Origin: Persicaria tinctoria
Lineage: Eukaryota; Streptophyta; Magnoliopsida; Caryophyllales; Polygonaceae
Direction: 5' to 3'
Length of the DNA: 64,000 nt
Assembly: GCA_037127255.1 (NCBI GenBank)
Contig: JBANSL010000019.1
Span: 17,197,001-17,261,000, forward strand
The notes beneath the pieces were generated by a model. It searched no databases. It was not told the origin of the DNA and saw nothing but the letters and a program-made list of their open reading frames with translations. Shown in pieces: positions 10,832 to 21,263 of the stretch. The translations under genes and the position numbers were made by a program. How positions within the stretch are numbered: the stretch's first letter is position 1; each line of letters starts with the position of its first letter.

Positions 10832-11342
10832 ATTTATGTAACATAGTATAAAAATCCAAAAATACAATATAAGAAGATAAATCATTTATATACCCTTTTT
10901 TTAATAAATCACAATATGTCCTTTTATTTAAATAATTAGTTGAAAGTAAATTTTATAAAATAATATTTACTTGGAATAACCTCCAAACTTTATAGTAAAT
11001 ATCATTAGAATAAAAATTCCCCTCTAACCGTTTAATCATGAGTCATATTTATTTTGTGAAAAATGACGTCACATTTAATATTGAAATACTTTAAGTAAGG
11101 CATTTTTCAAATAAAATAATGAATTCAAATCAAAATTTGCATTTATAAAATTAGTTATTTTATAAATAATACTAATAATAATAACGATAATCTTAATGCT
11201 TTATTTTAGTTAAATTCAGCTTCACGATTAAAATAACAATGTCAAACCAAATTCAGACTTCTTTTATATCAAAAATTTAACCTCATTTTTATTTAAATCA
11301 AAACAGAAATACCCAAAAATACTTTGGGGTATTTCACCAATG
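10832..11342. other. AT-rich DNA with no gene
   Basis: Only low-complexity AT-rich sequence is seen here; no ORF, repeat ends or splice-site pattern could be recognised. Confidence 0.6.
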
Positions 11343-11592
11343 ACCTCTCTCCCTAGTGGTAAGAGTGAGGTACATCCTTGTGCCTCACTACCATGAGGTC
11401 AAGGGTTCAAATCCCACTAGGAGCAATTTGTGCTTGAGTGGGTACTCATGCCTTGGTTTACCTTGGCATGGGTTAGCGTGTCTTGCGGCTTGCCGCTTGG
11501 CTTACCCGTCTCGAGTGCTTTGCAGGCTAGTGCTCGGCCCGTGGAGGACTAGTCGATAACCTCGGAACCTCCACGTCATAAAAAAAAAAGAG
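11343..11592 (+). repeat. tRNA-derived SINE, copy 1
   Basis: The head carries a tRNA-like pol III promoter: an A box in CTAGTGGTAAGAGTGAGG and a B box GGTTCAAATCC about 45 bases further on. A body with GTGGGTACTCA and CCGCTTGGCTTACC follows, then AGTCGATAACCTCGGAACC and a poly(A) tail of about 11. The same body words recur in the copy at 52388-52619. No clear target duplication was found. Confidence 0.85.
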
Positions 11593-11985
11593 CGGTCGTT
11601 CCGTATTTTTTCTCTACCCAATGACATCCATTTTGCATTTGTTTGGAAGAAAAAAAAATTTTCGCTAAGTTCATCATATGTTAAAGATTTGTAGTCACAT
11701 AAACAACATTAACTTAAATCAACATAATCTTACACCATAAAAATACATAAATTTGAACATTAAATAACAATACCCACTACACACGGAACATGAAAACACA
11801 CACACATATAATAAAACATAAAAATATACTACCAATTACACTTTGTCGTACAATTTGAACGGGTGAAATTTTAAATTTTAAATTTCAAATATCAACGTTC
11901 AAATTTCAATTTCAACGTTTAAATTTCAAATTTCAACTTTCAAATTTGAAATTTGTACAAAAACCGGATAGCTGAAATATTCGCC
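11593..11985. other. AT-rich spacer
   Basis: No gene is seen. A run of near-repeats of the word CAAATTTCAA occurs at 11865-11955, just before the TATA-like box of the following small gene. Confidence 0.5.
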
Positions 11986-12600
11986 TATAAATACACATCG
12001 TATTTCATGACAGAACTCACCCTTTCTTCTATCTTCTACTTCTACAAAAAAAACTTTGTTCACTCTTCACTTCCAAATACTCACCTCACTCAAATGGGAG
12101 GTAATTTGAAGAGATATTATAATGAGCCATGGTTCGATGCAGAGGACAAGTATCAACTCAAGCGACTACGCAAAGAGGAGTTGGAAGAGATTTTATACGA
12201 TGGAAGTCGCGAAGCCATGAACATTCTTCGTCGTAGGAATCTCAACTTTGTGTGATAAAAAACACCGACTACAGAAGGATAATTCAGAACTCGAGTATAA
12301 AATTGTTGATAAGGACGACCATGTTAAGGAGCTTACGGAAAAAATCTCGGAGCTAGCAATGGAGAACCACAAGCTCAGAGTGAAGATAGCAAAGATAGGG
12401 AAGATCATTGACGAGAGTATGGACTAATATGTTTGTTATCGCTCGATTGTTATGTTTGAAGTATCTTTCATTTCACATCATATTTTATGTGTTGTTGTTT
12501 TATTTTGCCATATGTTTGTTAAGTTGGAGTTTCAGTTGATGTGTTATCTTAGGTGTAATGTTGTTTTAATTAATCAATGAAGTTCGGCTTTTTTTAATAA
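11986..12600 (+). pseudogene. Small coiled-coil gene with a frameshift, family unknown
   Basis: A TATAAATA box (11986-11993) precedes an ATG at 12094 in the context CAAATGGGAGG. The first frame gives a basic, charged stretch (YYNEPWFDAEDKYQLKRL, then REAMNILRRRN) and ends at a TGA at 12253-12255. In another frame, 12265-12427 continues with a heptad-rich coiled coil (KDNSELEYKI, ELTEKISELAMENHKL) up to a TAA at 12425-12427. Both halves look like one protein split by a one- or two-base indel near 12240-12262. A 3' UTR-like AT-rich stretch follows. I do not recognise the family; it could be a small accessory gene of a transposon or a host gene. Confidence 0.5.
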
Positions 12601-13124
12601 AAAAAATATTAGGTTACATATAGTTAGCCTTTTTTTTTTTTGTGTTTTTTCAGTTTATCAATTTAATAAAATATTTCTAAATTTAATTGTGTCCCTTTTT
12701 TATTTTAATGATACGTATTAATATTAATATTAATAATATCATTAACAAAAAAAAAATTTAAGTAAAATAAATCAACATTTAGTTTAATAAATATAAAAAA
12801 ATGTAAAGTGAGTTTTGATTCGCGCGACTCTCTATTGTGGATGAAAAATGTAAAAAACTGAAAAGTGAGTGGAAAGCTGACGTGACAGGAATAGTTGCTG
12901 ATGTAGTTGAAATGAGTTTTGATTCGTGTGACTCTTTATTGCACATGGACAAACCTTCCTATACACTAGGTGTATACCAGAATTGTACACTCCGAATTAA
13001 AAATATACATGTGTATCTGTCTTTTTTATTTTAAAAGTTAAAAAATCATAATTCATAATTTAAACTAATAATTAATTTCTAAAAGTAAATTTCAAACCAT
13101 TTAAAATTTTCAAAATTATATTTT
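12428..13124. other. AT-rich spacer with a short direct repeat
   Basis: No gene is seen. The word GAGTTTTGATTCG with GACTCTTTATTG occurs twice (about 12811 and 12911) with small differences. The palindromic ACACTAGGTGTA near 12965 recurs near 52005. Confidence 0.45.
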
Positions 13125-13310
13125 GATACTCAATCCGGTCGGAAATATTTGATGTTTCACTTTTGTGCACGTAGTTTTAGGAGCTAAAAACTATATAAAA
13201 TCTTATTTATTTTGATTAATTTTTTCGTAGTTTAATATTTATTAGTAATAAGTACTCCTTAAAATATGTGCAGAAAGTCAAAACATCAAATATTTTTTAT
13301 CGGAGGTGCC
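13125..13310. mobile_element. Stowaway-like MITE, degraded
   Basis: Inverted arms are visible. The left arm (CCGGTCGGAAATATTTGATG, then TTTTGTGCACGTAGTTTTAGGAG) pairs with the right arm (CTCCTTAAAATATGTGCAG, then CATCAAATATTTTTTATCGG). The outer ends resemble the CTCCNTCCG start of plant Stowaway elements. Partial extra copies of the same arms occur up to about 13440, suggesting nested or duplicated MITEs. Confidence 0.5.
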
Positions 13311-13553
13311 TTAAAAAAATACGTGCAATAGTTAAAATACGTGCACTAATATTTTATATAGTGTTTAGCTCCTTAAAAAAATTAATTAAAAGATTAATAT
13401 TTTATATAGTCCTTAAAATATGTGCAGTATTAGTAAATAAATTTTATTTATTCATTAATAAATAATATTAATTAATTACTTCCATTTATCGTTTAGAATC
13501 AAAGCAAATGTAAATAAGGTTATGAATATATTACTAGTACTTTTCCCAAACCA

Positions 13554-14160
13554 TGTTCGAGTTTTCTTTTTTCCAGAATATTTTCGGTTGAGTTTGACGT
13601 ACCACGTAAAAAACTCGATGCAAGTTAAATAGAGCATGTTGCCCATTCTCTTCACCATGTTGTTGTTCGAAATCTTCAGCTGTCATGATGAAATCTTTTC
13701 TCAAGATGATTGATACTTTGAATTTAATAAAGAATAGTAGATCGATCGCATCCACACTTCTCATGACATTATAGTTCTTAACTTAAGAAATCTTAGTCCA
13801 GTTCTATGTGACACTTTCTATGTTACATATCATACGTACTTATAATTTAACTGTTCTAAATTATAAACCAAGTTGAGAAAAAAAGATACCCTAAGTTTAA
13901 ATCTTAGTCCAGTCATCTCCTATGTGACACTTTCCATGTTTAGTTTTTTTTTTCCAAAATATTTTAGGTTGATCTTGATATACCCCATAAAATACCTGGT
14001 GTAAGCCCATTTTCTGCCTATATAATGTTTTTCTCATGCCAATAATTGAAATCTTGGGTTTGTCTTTTCACAAGACCATCAATACTTTGAATTTTACTAA
14101 AAAAAACACAAAAAAGAGTGGATTGACTGATTCTACACTTCTCAAGACGATCAATCCTTG
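13554..14160 (-). repeat. Diverged tandem duplication with coding-like similarity
   Basis: Blocks 13554-13770 and 13940-14160 align: both contain CCA(G/A)AATATTTT(C/A)GGTTGA, a middle ATCAATACTTTGAATTT-like word and an ACACTTCTCA(A/T)GA word, with many substitutions and indels. Read on the minus strand, the left block is open from 13764 to 13534 and ends with QPKIFWKK; the right block can be read in broken frames to a similar end. This may be a duplicated exon of an old gene. The family is not recognised. Confidence 0.4.
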
Positions 14161-14332
14161 ATTGTCATTGTTGGTTGGATGAGGTTTAAGGTTTATAAAC
14201 ACCTAAAATGTATATGTAATCCTTACAACTAAAATTTCAATGGCCACAATCAGTGCTGACATCTAAAATCTCTTCTAAATGTGGCTAAGCCCTTATTTTA
14301 TTAGAAAGAAAATTGCTTAAGACACATTCAAG
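14161..14332 (-). mobile_element. 3' end of a LINE cut by the gypsy insertion
   Basis: On the minus strand the LINE ORF resumes directly left of the TTCAG target site and ends within a few codons (NLNVS, then TAA). AT-rich 3' UTR-like sequence with TAATAAAATAA follows. This is the continuation of the LINE segment at 21264-22320. Confidence 0.5.
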
Positions 14333-14337
14333 TTCAG

Positions 14338-14711
14338 TGATAGCACACATTTAGGTAGGCATATTAGAATGCATTTAGCATGATTTAGATGTGCATAACG
14401 TATAAGGTTAAGCTAGATTTGCATTATTACTTGTGTTGTTGGTGGAGTCGAAATCTTCACTTAGGCTCTCTAACTTCGATTCCGCTCCCGGGCTCTTCAC
14501 TTTTCCTCCTCATCTTCACTCTTCCTTCATCCATGAGCCTCCTCATTCCTCGTCAGATCCACATATACCTGAAATAATCCATAAAAGCGTGTAGATTCCG
14601 ACTCCACCAACAACACAAGTATAAATGCAAATCTAGCTTAACCTTATACGTTATGCACATCTAAATCATGCTAAATGCATCCTAATATGCCTACCTAAAT
14701 GTGTGCTATCA
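14338..14711. repeat. Left LTR remains: inverted copies of the LTR start
   Basis: Arms 14338-14450 (plus) and 14600-14711 (minus) are near-perfect inverted copies, each beginning TGATAGCACACATTTAGG. The stretch between them continues the minus-oriented copy up to about 14447. The arms differ at only a few positions. Confidence 0.85.
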
Positions 14712-14724
14712 AATTCCCCCACAC
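14712..14724 (-). other. Polypurine tract of the gypsy element
   Basis: On the minus strand this reads GTGTGGGGGAATT and is followed directly by the LTR start TGATAGC. It primes plus-strand DNA synthesis. A hairpin (TTGCTTG, TCCT, CAAGCAA on the plus strand) lies just beside it at about 14731-14749. Confidence 0.85.
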
Positions 14725-15805
14725 TTAAGCCTTTGCTTGTCCTCAAGCAATTAAAACCAAATCTAATCAACACCCCACAGACAAGCAATCTATGTAATAA
14801 ATTTGGTAAAATACATAAAGCTCAAAATAGGGAAACGAAGATTGACAGTTAACGTCATAACATGTATAGGTGCAATCCAAGGAATAAAGCAAGCATATTC
14901 ATTCAACCTCACCAGGAAAATGTGTTTTCACTCTCGCTCATGTGTTTAGGGTTAAACATTCACGCTCAAACTCAATCCTTGAAAACTTAGCTACAACAAA
15001 ATTGCGACAGTGGTCTAAATCTCCACCGCTAGTGACTTCACATGCAACCAAAATCATGAGGTCTTTCTATGGGTTGTAATGGGGTTATGGTAGGAACATA
15101 GGGTATGGAAATTATTTAGGTTATGTGGTGCTAAAAATCCGGGAAAAAGGGTTAGTAAACAACCAGAAAAACACCAACACCAAAACACTTCATATACCAT
15201 TCCAATAACATGCACTCCTTCACAATACAATGCAAGCATACTTTTTAAATAACCACGCAAACTCATTCATTTTTTTTTCTTTTGATAATGATTTTTTTCT
15301 TTTCTTTCTTTTTATTTTCTTGACTTTTACCCCTAAGTGAATTTTATCCTCCTTAGGTCCCAAGTAATAAGCACATAAAAACCATCTCTATGAAGTACAA
15401 ATGAATCACCCAACATAATTTCTCAACTCAAAGCAACTCCATCAATACATCATGATATTCACCAACTCTTCTCCTAATTCCCGAATGGGTCAGGCTAATC
15501 ATTGGCTAGGAAGATTTTGTGGAGCTAACAAAATAGGCTTATAAGGCTCAAATTGGCTTCAAGAAAAGGATAATTTGTACTGGTGGATAGTGTATATTAT
15601 GGCTAAAAGAAAATCATGCCTCAATCAGTTTAAGGTTACATGCAAAAATCATATAAATGCAACCTCAATAGAGATATCTAAACGCAATTTAAAGAGGAAG
15701 TAATCAAGGAGAGTATTCACACACAAAGAAACTAGAGGACATATATGTGTAGTCCCAATAAGGCCAAAACAACTCACAAGGTCAATTTGTTAGAACTTCA
15801 ATACC
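14725..15805 (-). other. Non-coding 3' internal region of the gypsy element
   Basis: No ORF of note is present. It contains the hairpin at 15332-15357 (arms CCTAAG and CTTAGG, loop TGAATTTTATCCTC) flanked by T-rich tracts at 15268-15330. The same hairpin occurs at 28415-28438 in another element. Confidence 0.6.
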
Positions 15806-18800
15806 ACTTAAATTCCAAAGACTATACATGCTCAATTTTCTCATCAATCATGTTCCCAAAAAGTCTATAAAACAATTCAAAGTTTCAAACACTTCAAGCA
15901 AGTCATGGGGCACATGATAAGATAAATATAGAGGACAAGTAGCCTAGATGGGAAAATAAGACCTAAAGTGTATGCAATGCATGATATTTTTGGATTTTTT
16001 TTTTTTAACAAATGCAATATATGAGTAAAAATAAATATGAAAGCATAAATAAACATGATATGCAAAATATATCTATATGCAATGCAATCCCTCCCCCACA
16101 CTTAAATCTTTCATTGTCCTCAATGAATATAAATTAAAAACAACAAAAGATCAAAATCTGAAGGAAAGAGAGAAAACTAACATGCTAATTGTAGGGTTGG
16201 TAGGTCTGGGAGGGGAGGTGAGGAGAGGAAACTGCCAGTCCCGTCAGAGGCTGCGGGGCGGCCGGAGACAAGACCTAGCCGCGGGGCGGCCCGTACAAGC
16301 CGCGGGGCGGCCTCTTCCCTTTTCAGCTTTCAGCCTACAATGTTAGTGCCCCACGAAAAATGCCAAAACCAAACTAATTCAATGAAATTTAAGAAAAAGA
16401 AATCTAGAACTACATACCTTGGGTTGCCTCCCAAGCAGCGCCTTTGTTTTATGTCATCGGCATGACTTATTCTCAATCTTAATTCCTTACCTATCAGACA
16501 TCGTCAAGGCCCTCAATAGCCTATCATATTCATCTGCACACATCTTACAAAAGACATCATAGCACAATAAATTGAAAGTATAAAATATAGAAGTTATAAA
16601 CCTTTTCAATTTATCATGAATGTCTACTGAAGGAATATGATATCACCAGTTCAGTTCCACTGGTGGATTTTCAAAATAACAATTAAAAGGATCAACATAA
16701 TCACTATTACCTTCCAAATTACAAAAGTTTACCTTTATTACCTCTTGAGCCTCAGCAGGTGGCTCTAGACATGGCTCATCAACGGGGGAGCTGAGAAGGA
16801 ATGCATCAGATGGAGTAGGAGACACAACACATGAAACCTCATGCGTCGACTCATGAAATTCCATGTCAGGAAGCACTAGACCATGTTCTCCATCGTCAAA
16901 GAAACTATCGTTGTCTATGAACAATTCCTCCTCGCTATGAAACCAACTAGAAGGGAATGAATTAAGCACAATGACTTCGGCAGGATCTTCCATTCTTGCA
17001 TCCTTCACTGTCTCAGGAGATGACGAAATGGGTTGGCGCTTTGCCTTTATCACAACTTAAATTCCAAAGACTATACATGCTCAATTTTCTCATCAATCAT
17101 GTTCCCAAAAAGTCTATAAAACAATTCAAAGTTTCAAACACTTCAAGCAAGTCATGGGGCACATGATAAGATAAATATAGAGGACAAGTAGCCTAGATGG
17201 GAAAATAAGACCTAAAGTGTATGCAATGCATGATATTTTTGGATTTTTTTTTTTAACAAATGCAATATATGAGTAAAAATAAATATGAAAGCATAAATAA
17301 ACATGATATGCAAAATATATCTATATGCAATGCAATCCCTCCCCCACACTTAAATCTTTCATTGTCCTCAATGAATATAAATTAAAAACAACAAAAGATC
17401 AAAATCTGAAGGAAAGAGAGAAAACTAACATGTTAATTGTAGGGTTGGTAGGTCTGGGAGGGGAGGTGAGGAGAGGAAACTGCCAGTCCCGTCAGAGGCC
17501 GCGGGGCGGCCGGAGACAAGACCTAGCTGCGGGGCGGCCTCTTCCCTTTTCAATCTTAATTCCTTACCTATCAGACATCGTCAAGGCCCTCAATAGCCTA
17601 TCATATTCATCTGCACACATCTTACAAAAGACATCATAGCACAATAAATTGAAAGTATAAAATATAGAAGTTATAAACCTTTTCAATTTATCATGAATGT
17701 CTACTGAAGGAATATGATACCACCAGTTCAGTTCCACTGGTGGATTTTCAAAATAACAATTAAAAGGATCAACATAATCACTATTACCTTCCAAATTACA
17801 AAAGTTTACCTTTATTACCTCTTGAGCCTCAGCAGGTGGCTCTAGACATGGCTCATCAACGGGGGAGCTGAGAAGGAATGCATCAGATGGAGTAGGAGAC
17901 ACAACACATGAAACCTCATGCGTCGACTCATGAAATTCCATGTCAGGAAGCACTAGACCATGTTCTCCATCGTCAAAGAAACTATCGTTGTCTATGAACA
18001 ATTCCTCCTCGTTATGAAACCAACTAGAAGGGAATGAATTAAGCACAATGACTTCGGCAGGATCTTCCATTCTTGCATCCTTCACTGTCTCAGGAGATGA
18101 CGAAATGGGTTGGCGCTTTGCCTTTATCACAACTTAAATTCCAAAGACTATACATGCTCAATTTTCTCATCAATCATGTTCCCAAAAAGTCTATAAAACA
18201 ATTCAAAGTTTCAAACACTTCAAGCAAGTCATGGGACACATGATAAGATAAATATAGAGGACAAGTAGCCTAGATGGGAAAATAAGACCTAAAGTGTATG
18301 CAATGCATGATATTTTTGGATTTTTTTTAAAAAAAAATGCAATATATGAGTAAAAATAAATATGAAAGCATAAATAAACATGATATGCAAAATATATCTA
18401 TATGCAATGCAATCCCTCCCCCACACTTAAATCTTTCATTGTCCTCAATGAATATAAATTAAAAACAACAAAAGATCAAAATCTGAAGGAAAGAGAGAAA
18501 ACTAACATGCTAATTGTAAGGTTAGTAGGTCTGGGAGGGGAGGTGAGGAGAGGAAACTGCCAGTCCCGTCAGAGGCCGCGGGGCGGCCGGAGACAAGACC
18601 TAGCCGCGGGGCGGCCTCTTCCCTTTTCAATCTTAATTCCTTACCTATCAGACATCGTCAAGGCCCTCAATAGCCTATCATATTCATCTGCACACATCTT
18701 ACAAAAGACATCATAGCACAATAAATTGAAAGTATAAAATATAGAAGTTATAAACCTTTTCAATTTATCATGAATGTCTACTGAAGGAATATGATACCAC

Positions 18801-19196
18801 CAGTTCAGTTCCACTTGTGGATTTTCAAAATAACAATTAAAATGATCAACATAATCACTATTACCTTCCAAATTGCAAAAGTTTACCTTTATTACCTCTT
18901 GAGCCTCAGCAGGTGGCTCTAGACATGGCTCATCAACGGGGGAGCTGAGAAGGAATGCATCAGATGGAGTAGGAGACACAACACATGAAACCTCATGCGT
19001 CGACTCATGAAACTCCATGTCAGGAAGCACTAGACCATGTTCTCCATCGTCAAAGAAACTATCGTTGTCTATGAACAATTCTTCCTCGTTATGAAACCAA
19101 CTAGAAGGGAATGAATTAAGCACAATGACTTCGGCAGGATCTTCTATTCTTGCATCCTTCACTGTCTCAGGAGATGACGAAATGGGTTGGCTTTCT
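15806..19196 (-). repeat. Three tandem copies of a ~1.08-kb internal block
   Basis: Units start with AAATTCCAAAGACTATACAT at about 15806, 17057 and 18135. Unit 1 is about 1,248 bp and holds an extra 171 bp (about 16325-16495, with GGGTTGCCTCCCAAG); units 2 and 3 are about 1,077 bp and nearly identical. Each holds the C-terminal gag coding part, a GC-rich stretch with GCGGGGCGGCC repeated two or three times, and a polypurine-like tract with its hairpin (near 16088, 17336, 18413). Duplication by template switching or unequal exchange is the likely cause. Confidence 0.9.
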
Positions 19197-19744
19197 TTAT
19201 CAACTTGAGGGGTGACCATCTGCTCTGCTATTATCTCGCTTGATGTTTGAATAAGTTGGCTTAATTGTTCCCCCATGTTTTTGATCCTCTCATCATTCTC
19301 CTGTATCGCTTGAGCATTCTCCTGTATCGCTTGAGTAAGGGCTTGGATTTCATCGTCCAAGTGTGTGACAGAGTCCCCCATTGGTAGTGATACCGAAGTG
19401 AAGGATTCTTCCTGCGCAATATGGTAATCCATATAACAGAAAAAATCCCATAACCCCGACAAACCTAATCGTGCTAGGCCTCCGTTACTCATGTGCTCAG
19501 CAAGCGCTCGTGTCTCAGCAGTCATCCCGTCAATTATGAAAACAATCATATCTCGGATGCTGTCTTGATAGCCCCGTGACTTACGGATGTCAACACATCT
19601 CTGCAATCTAGTAAGATATTGGTGAAAGTTCTCACCTTGAAACTGCAATAACCTCAGCATCTCAAAAGTTAGTAGCAAGGGTGTTATGAACTGTAAGATA
19701 GGTTCACAACAAATTAGATATATACAAAATTGATAAACACACAA
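18641..19744 (-). CDS. gag: Truncated Athila/Tat-like gag
   Basis: The open frame runs from 19744 (first ATG at 19660) to 18641 and begins only about 20 bases inside the primer-binding site, so the usual leader and N-terminal gag have been deleted. FQGENFHQYLTRLQR followed by an MIVFIIDGM region and LAEHMSNGGL matches the gypsy gag pattern (GESFxxYLxRF, then FYxGL). A glutamine-rich linker with AIQENAQAIQEN follows and the tail is acidic. No zinc knuckle is visible. The two shorter ORFs at 16643-17053 and 17564-18130 are copies of its C-terminal part in the tandem units. Confidence 0.7.
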   Translation of the reverse strand: MCVYQFCIYLICCEPILQFITPLLLTFEMLRLLQFQGENFHQYLTRLQRCVDIRKSRGYQDSIRDMIVFIIDGMTAETRALAEHMSNGGLARLGLSGLWDFFCYMDYHIAQEESFTSVSLPMGDSVTHLDDEIQALTQAIQENAQAIQENDERIKNMGEQLSQLIQTSSEIIAEQMVTPQVDKESQPISSSPETVKDARIEDPAEVIVLNSFPSSWFHNEEELFIDNDSFFDDGEHGLVLPDMEFHESTHEVSCVVSPTPSDAFLLSSPVDEPCLEPPAEAQEVIKVNFCNLEGNSDYVDHFNCYFENPQVELNWWYHIPSVDIHDKLKRFITSIFYTFNLLCYDVFCKMCADEYDRLLRALTMSDR

Positions 19745-19765
19745 AACAAAGAAATAAACTTTGAT

Positions 19766-19783
19766 TCCCCGGCAACGGCGCCA
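19766..19783 (-). other. Primer-binding site for tRNA-Asp
   Basis: On the minus strand this reads TGGCGCCGTTGCCGGGGA, complementary to the 3' end of tRNA-Asp. It is separated by five bases from the LTR end CCTCCTGTCA at 19789. Athila and related gypsy elements use this primer. Confidence 0.9.
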
Positions 19784-19788
19784 AAATT

Positions 19789-21258
19789 TGACAGGAGGAA
19801 ACTGTCGTTGTTCCTATGAAAGTATAACTCAAACCTACAAACTAGTATAGTAAGCAAGTAAGAGGTCGATCCCACAGAGAATCAAGTATTCCTAAGCAAT
19901 GTATATTTACCAATTAGTAGAAAAGAGGGGTTTTGGTGATTGAAGATGATAAAATAATTATAAACAAGTTAATAGAGATAATAATTGAGAAAGTAGTTCC
20001 ATCTACAAATATCCACTTTAGTTTGACTAGTTGATCATTGATTCTTCTTCAAGTTCTCTTTTCATCCTATTATTGTTCCTGTCCTGATCTTGTGTAAATT
20101 ACTAGTCCTACGAGTCCTAGTAACCCTTACTAATTAGATAACTCTAACACGGTCAAGATTTAACCTAATAGTAGCATTAAGATTAAGGATTAACCATGAT
20201 ACATGCAACACCAAGCTACGAGTCAGCATTTAACATATAATTGATTCTCTACACACCAGTTTAGTCCTACGAGTCCTAAAAAGGCATGATTGCTACCATG
20301 GATTAAGGTTCGCTACGAGGAATCTACAAAATCCTAGCAATAATCTCAACTAGTTGCGCGGCCTATGCAGAAACGCCGAATCTGTTAAAGGACTTTTTAT
20401 CTCTTTAATTAGTTTTGAGAATTATTATTTGGCCGACTCTTTTGAGGCCTTTTAAGGAAGTTTTAGGGTTTTATTTGAGGGATCTAATTCATTAGTTTTA
20501 TGCACTTGGAGACTATCAATTAAGAGAACCCTAGAAAAGAGCCTCCATGTCCATGGAGTGCTAAACTCTTCCGTTTCGTCTATGGATTGAAACTTTGGTT
20601 TGATAAAGTTGTGAGATTTCTATTCTTGTTCTATTCCTATTGATTCATATTGATTCTTTTGCGAATATTGTTGATTTCTTCTAGTCCGCGCAACTAGTTG
20701 AGATTATTGCTAGGATTTTGTAGATTCCTCGTAGCGAACCTTAATCCATGGTAGCAATCATGCCTTTTTAGGACTCGTAGGACTAAACTGGTGTGTAGAG
20801 AATCAATTATATGTTAAATGCTGACTCGTAGCTTGGTGTTGCATGTATCCTGGTTAATCCTTAATCTTAATGCTACTATTAGGTTAAATCTTGACCGTGT
20901 TAGGGTTATCTAATTAGTAAGGGTTACTAGGACTCGTAGGACTAGTAATTTACACAAGATCAGGATAGGAACAATAATATGATGAAAAGAGAACTTGAAG
21001 AAGAATCAAGGATCAACTAGTCAAACTAAAGTGGATATTTGTAGATGGAACTACTTTCTCAATTATTATCTCTATTAACTTGTTTATAATTATTTTATCA
21101 TCTTCAATCACCAAAACCCCTCTTTTCTACTAATTGGTAAATATACATTGCTTAGGAATACTTGATTCTCTGTGGGATCGACCTCTTACTTGCTTACTAT
21201 ACTAGTTTGTAGGTTTGAGTTATACTTTGATAGGAACAACGACAGTTTCCTCCTGTCC
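19789..21258. repeat. Right LTR remains: ~570-bp inverted arms around a ~325-bp unique centre
   Basis: Arms 19789-20361 and 20688-21258 are inverted copies differing at about six positions by eye. They share AGGTCGATCCCACAGAGAAT and repeated TAGTCCTACGAGTCCTA words. The centre (20362-20687) continues the plus-oriented copy and holds a hairpin around TCCATGTCCATGGA. Under the inversion model, 20362-21258 is the rest of the original 3' LTR and 19789-20361 the end of the original 5' LTR. Confidence 0.85.
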
Positions 21259-21263
21259 TTCAG

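Larger units (their letters stand above)
14338..21258. mobile_element. Athila/Tat-like gypsy element with an internal inversion between its LTRs
   Basis: Five-base target duplications TTCAG flank the whole (14333-14337, 21259-21263). The outer left end reads TGATAGCACACATTTAGG, an LTR start in plus orientation, and the outer right end reads CCTCCTGTCC, an LTR end in plus orientation (final A changed to C). Inside, everything is in minus orientation: LTR start at 14711, polypurine tract 14712-14724, a gag-like ORF, and the tRNA-Asp primer site at 19766-19783 followed by an LTR end at 19789. The order is therefore start, inverted start, inverted inside, inverted end, end. No pol is present; the element is non-autonomous. 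Confidence 0.85.

Noticed and set aside
11356..11420. tRNA gene
   Set aside because: The A and B boxes are present but the cloverleaf is not; the poly(A) tail and the second copy at 52388 show a SINE.
11336..11628. CCAATGAC flanks as target duplications of SINE copy 1
   Set aside because: The right copy is about 27 bases beyond the poly(A), too far for a normal SINE insertion.
16077..18716. Three identical-looking plus-strand ORFs in the tandem units
   Set aside because: They run antisense to the element, over the polypurine-like tract and GC repeat; repetition comes from the DNA triplication.
14338..21258. Foldback (DNA) transposon with giant inverted repeats
   Set aside because: A tRNA-Asp primer site and a polypurine tract sit exactly at the inner LTR borders, so it is an LTR element with an inversion.
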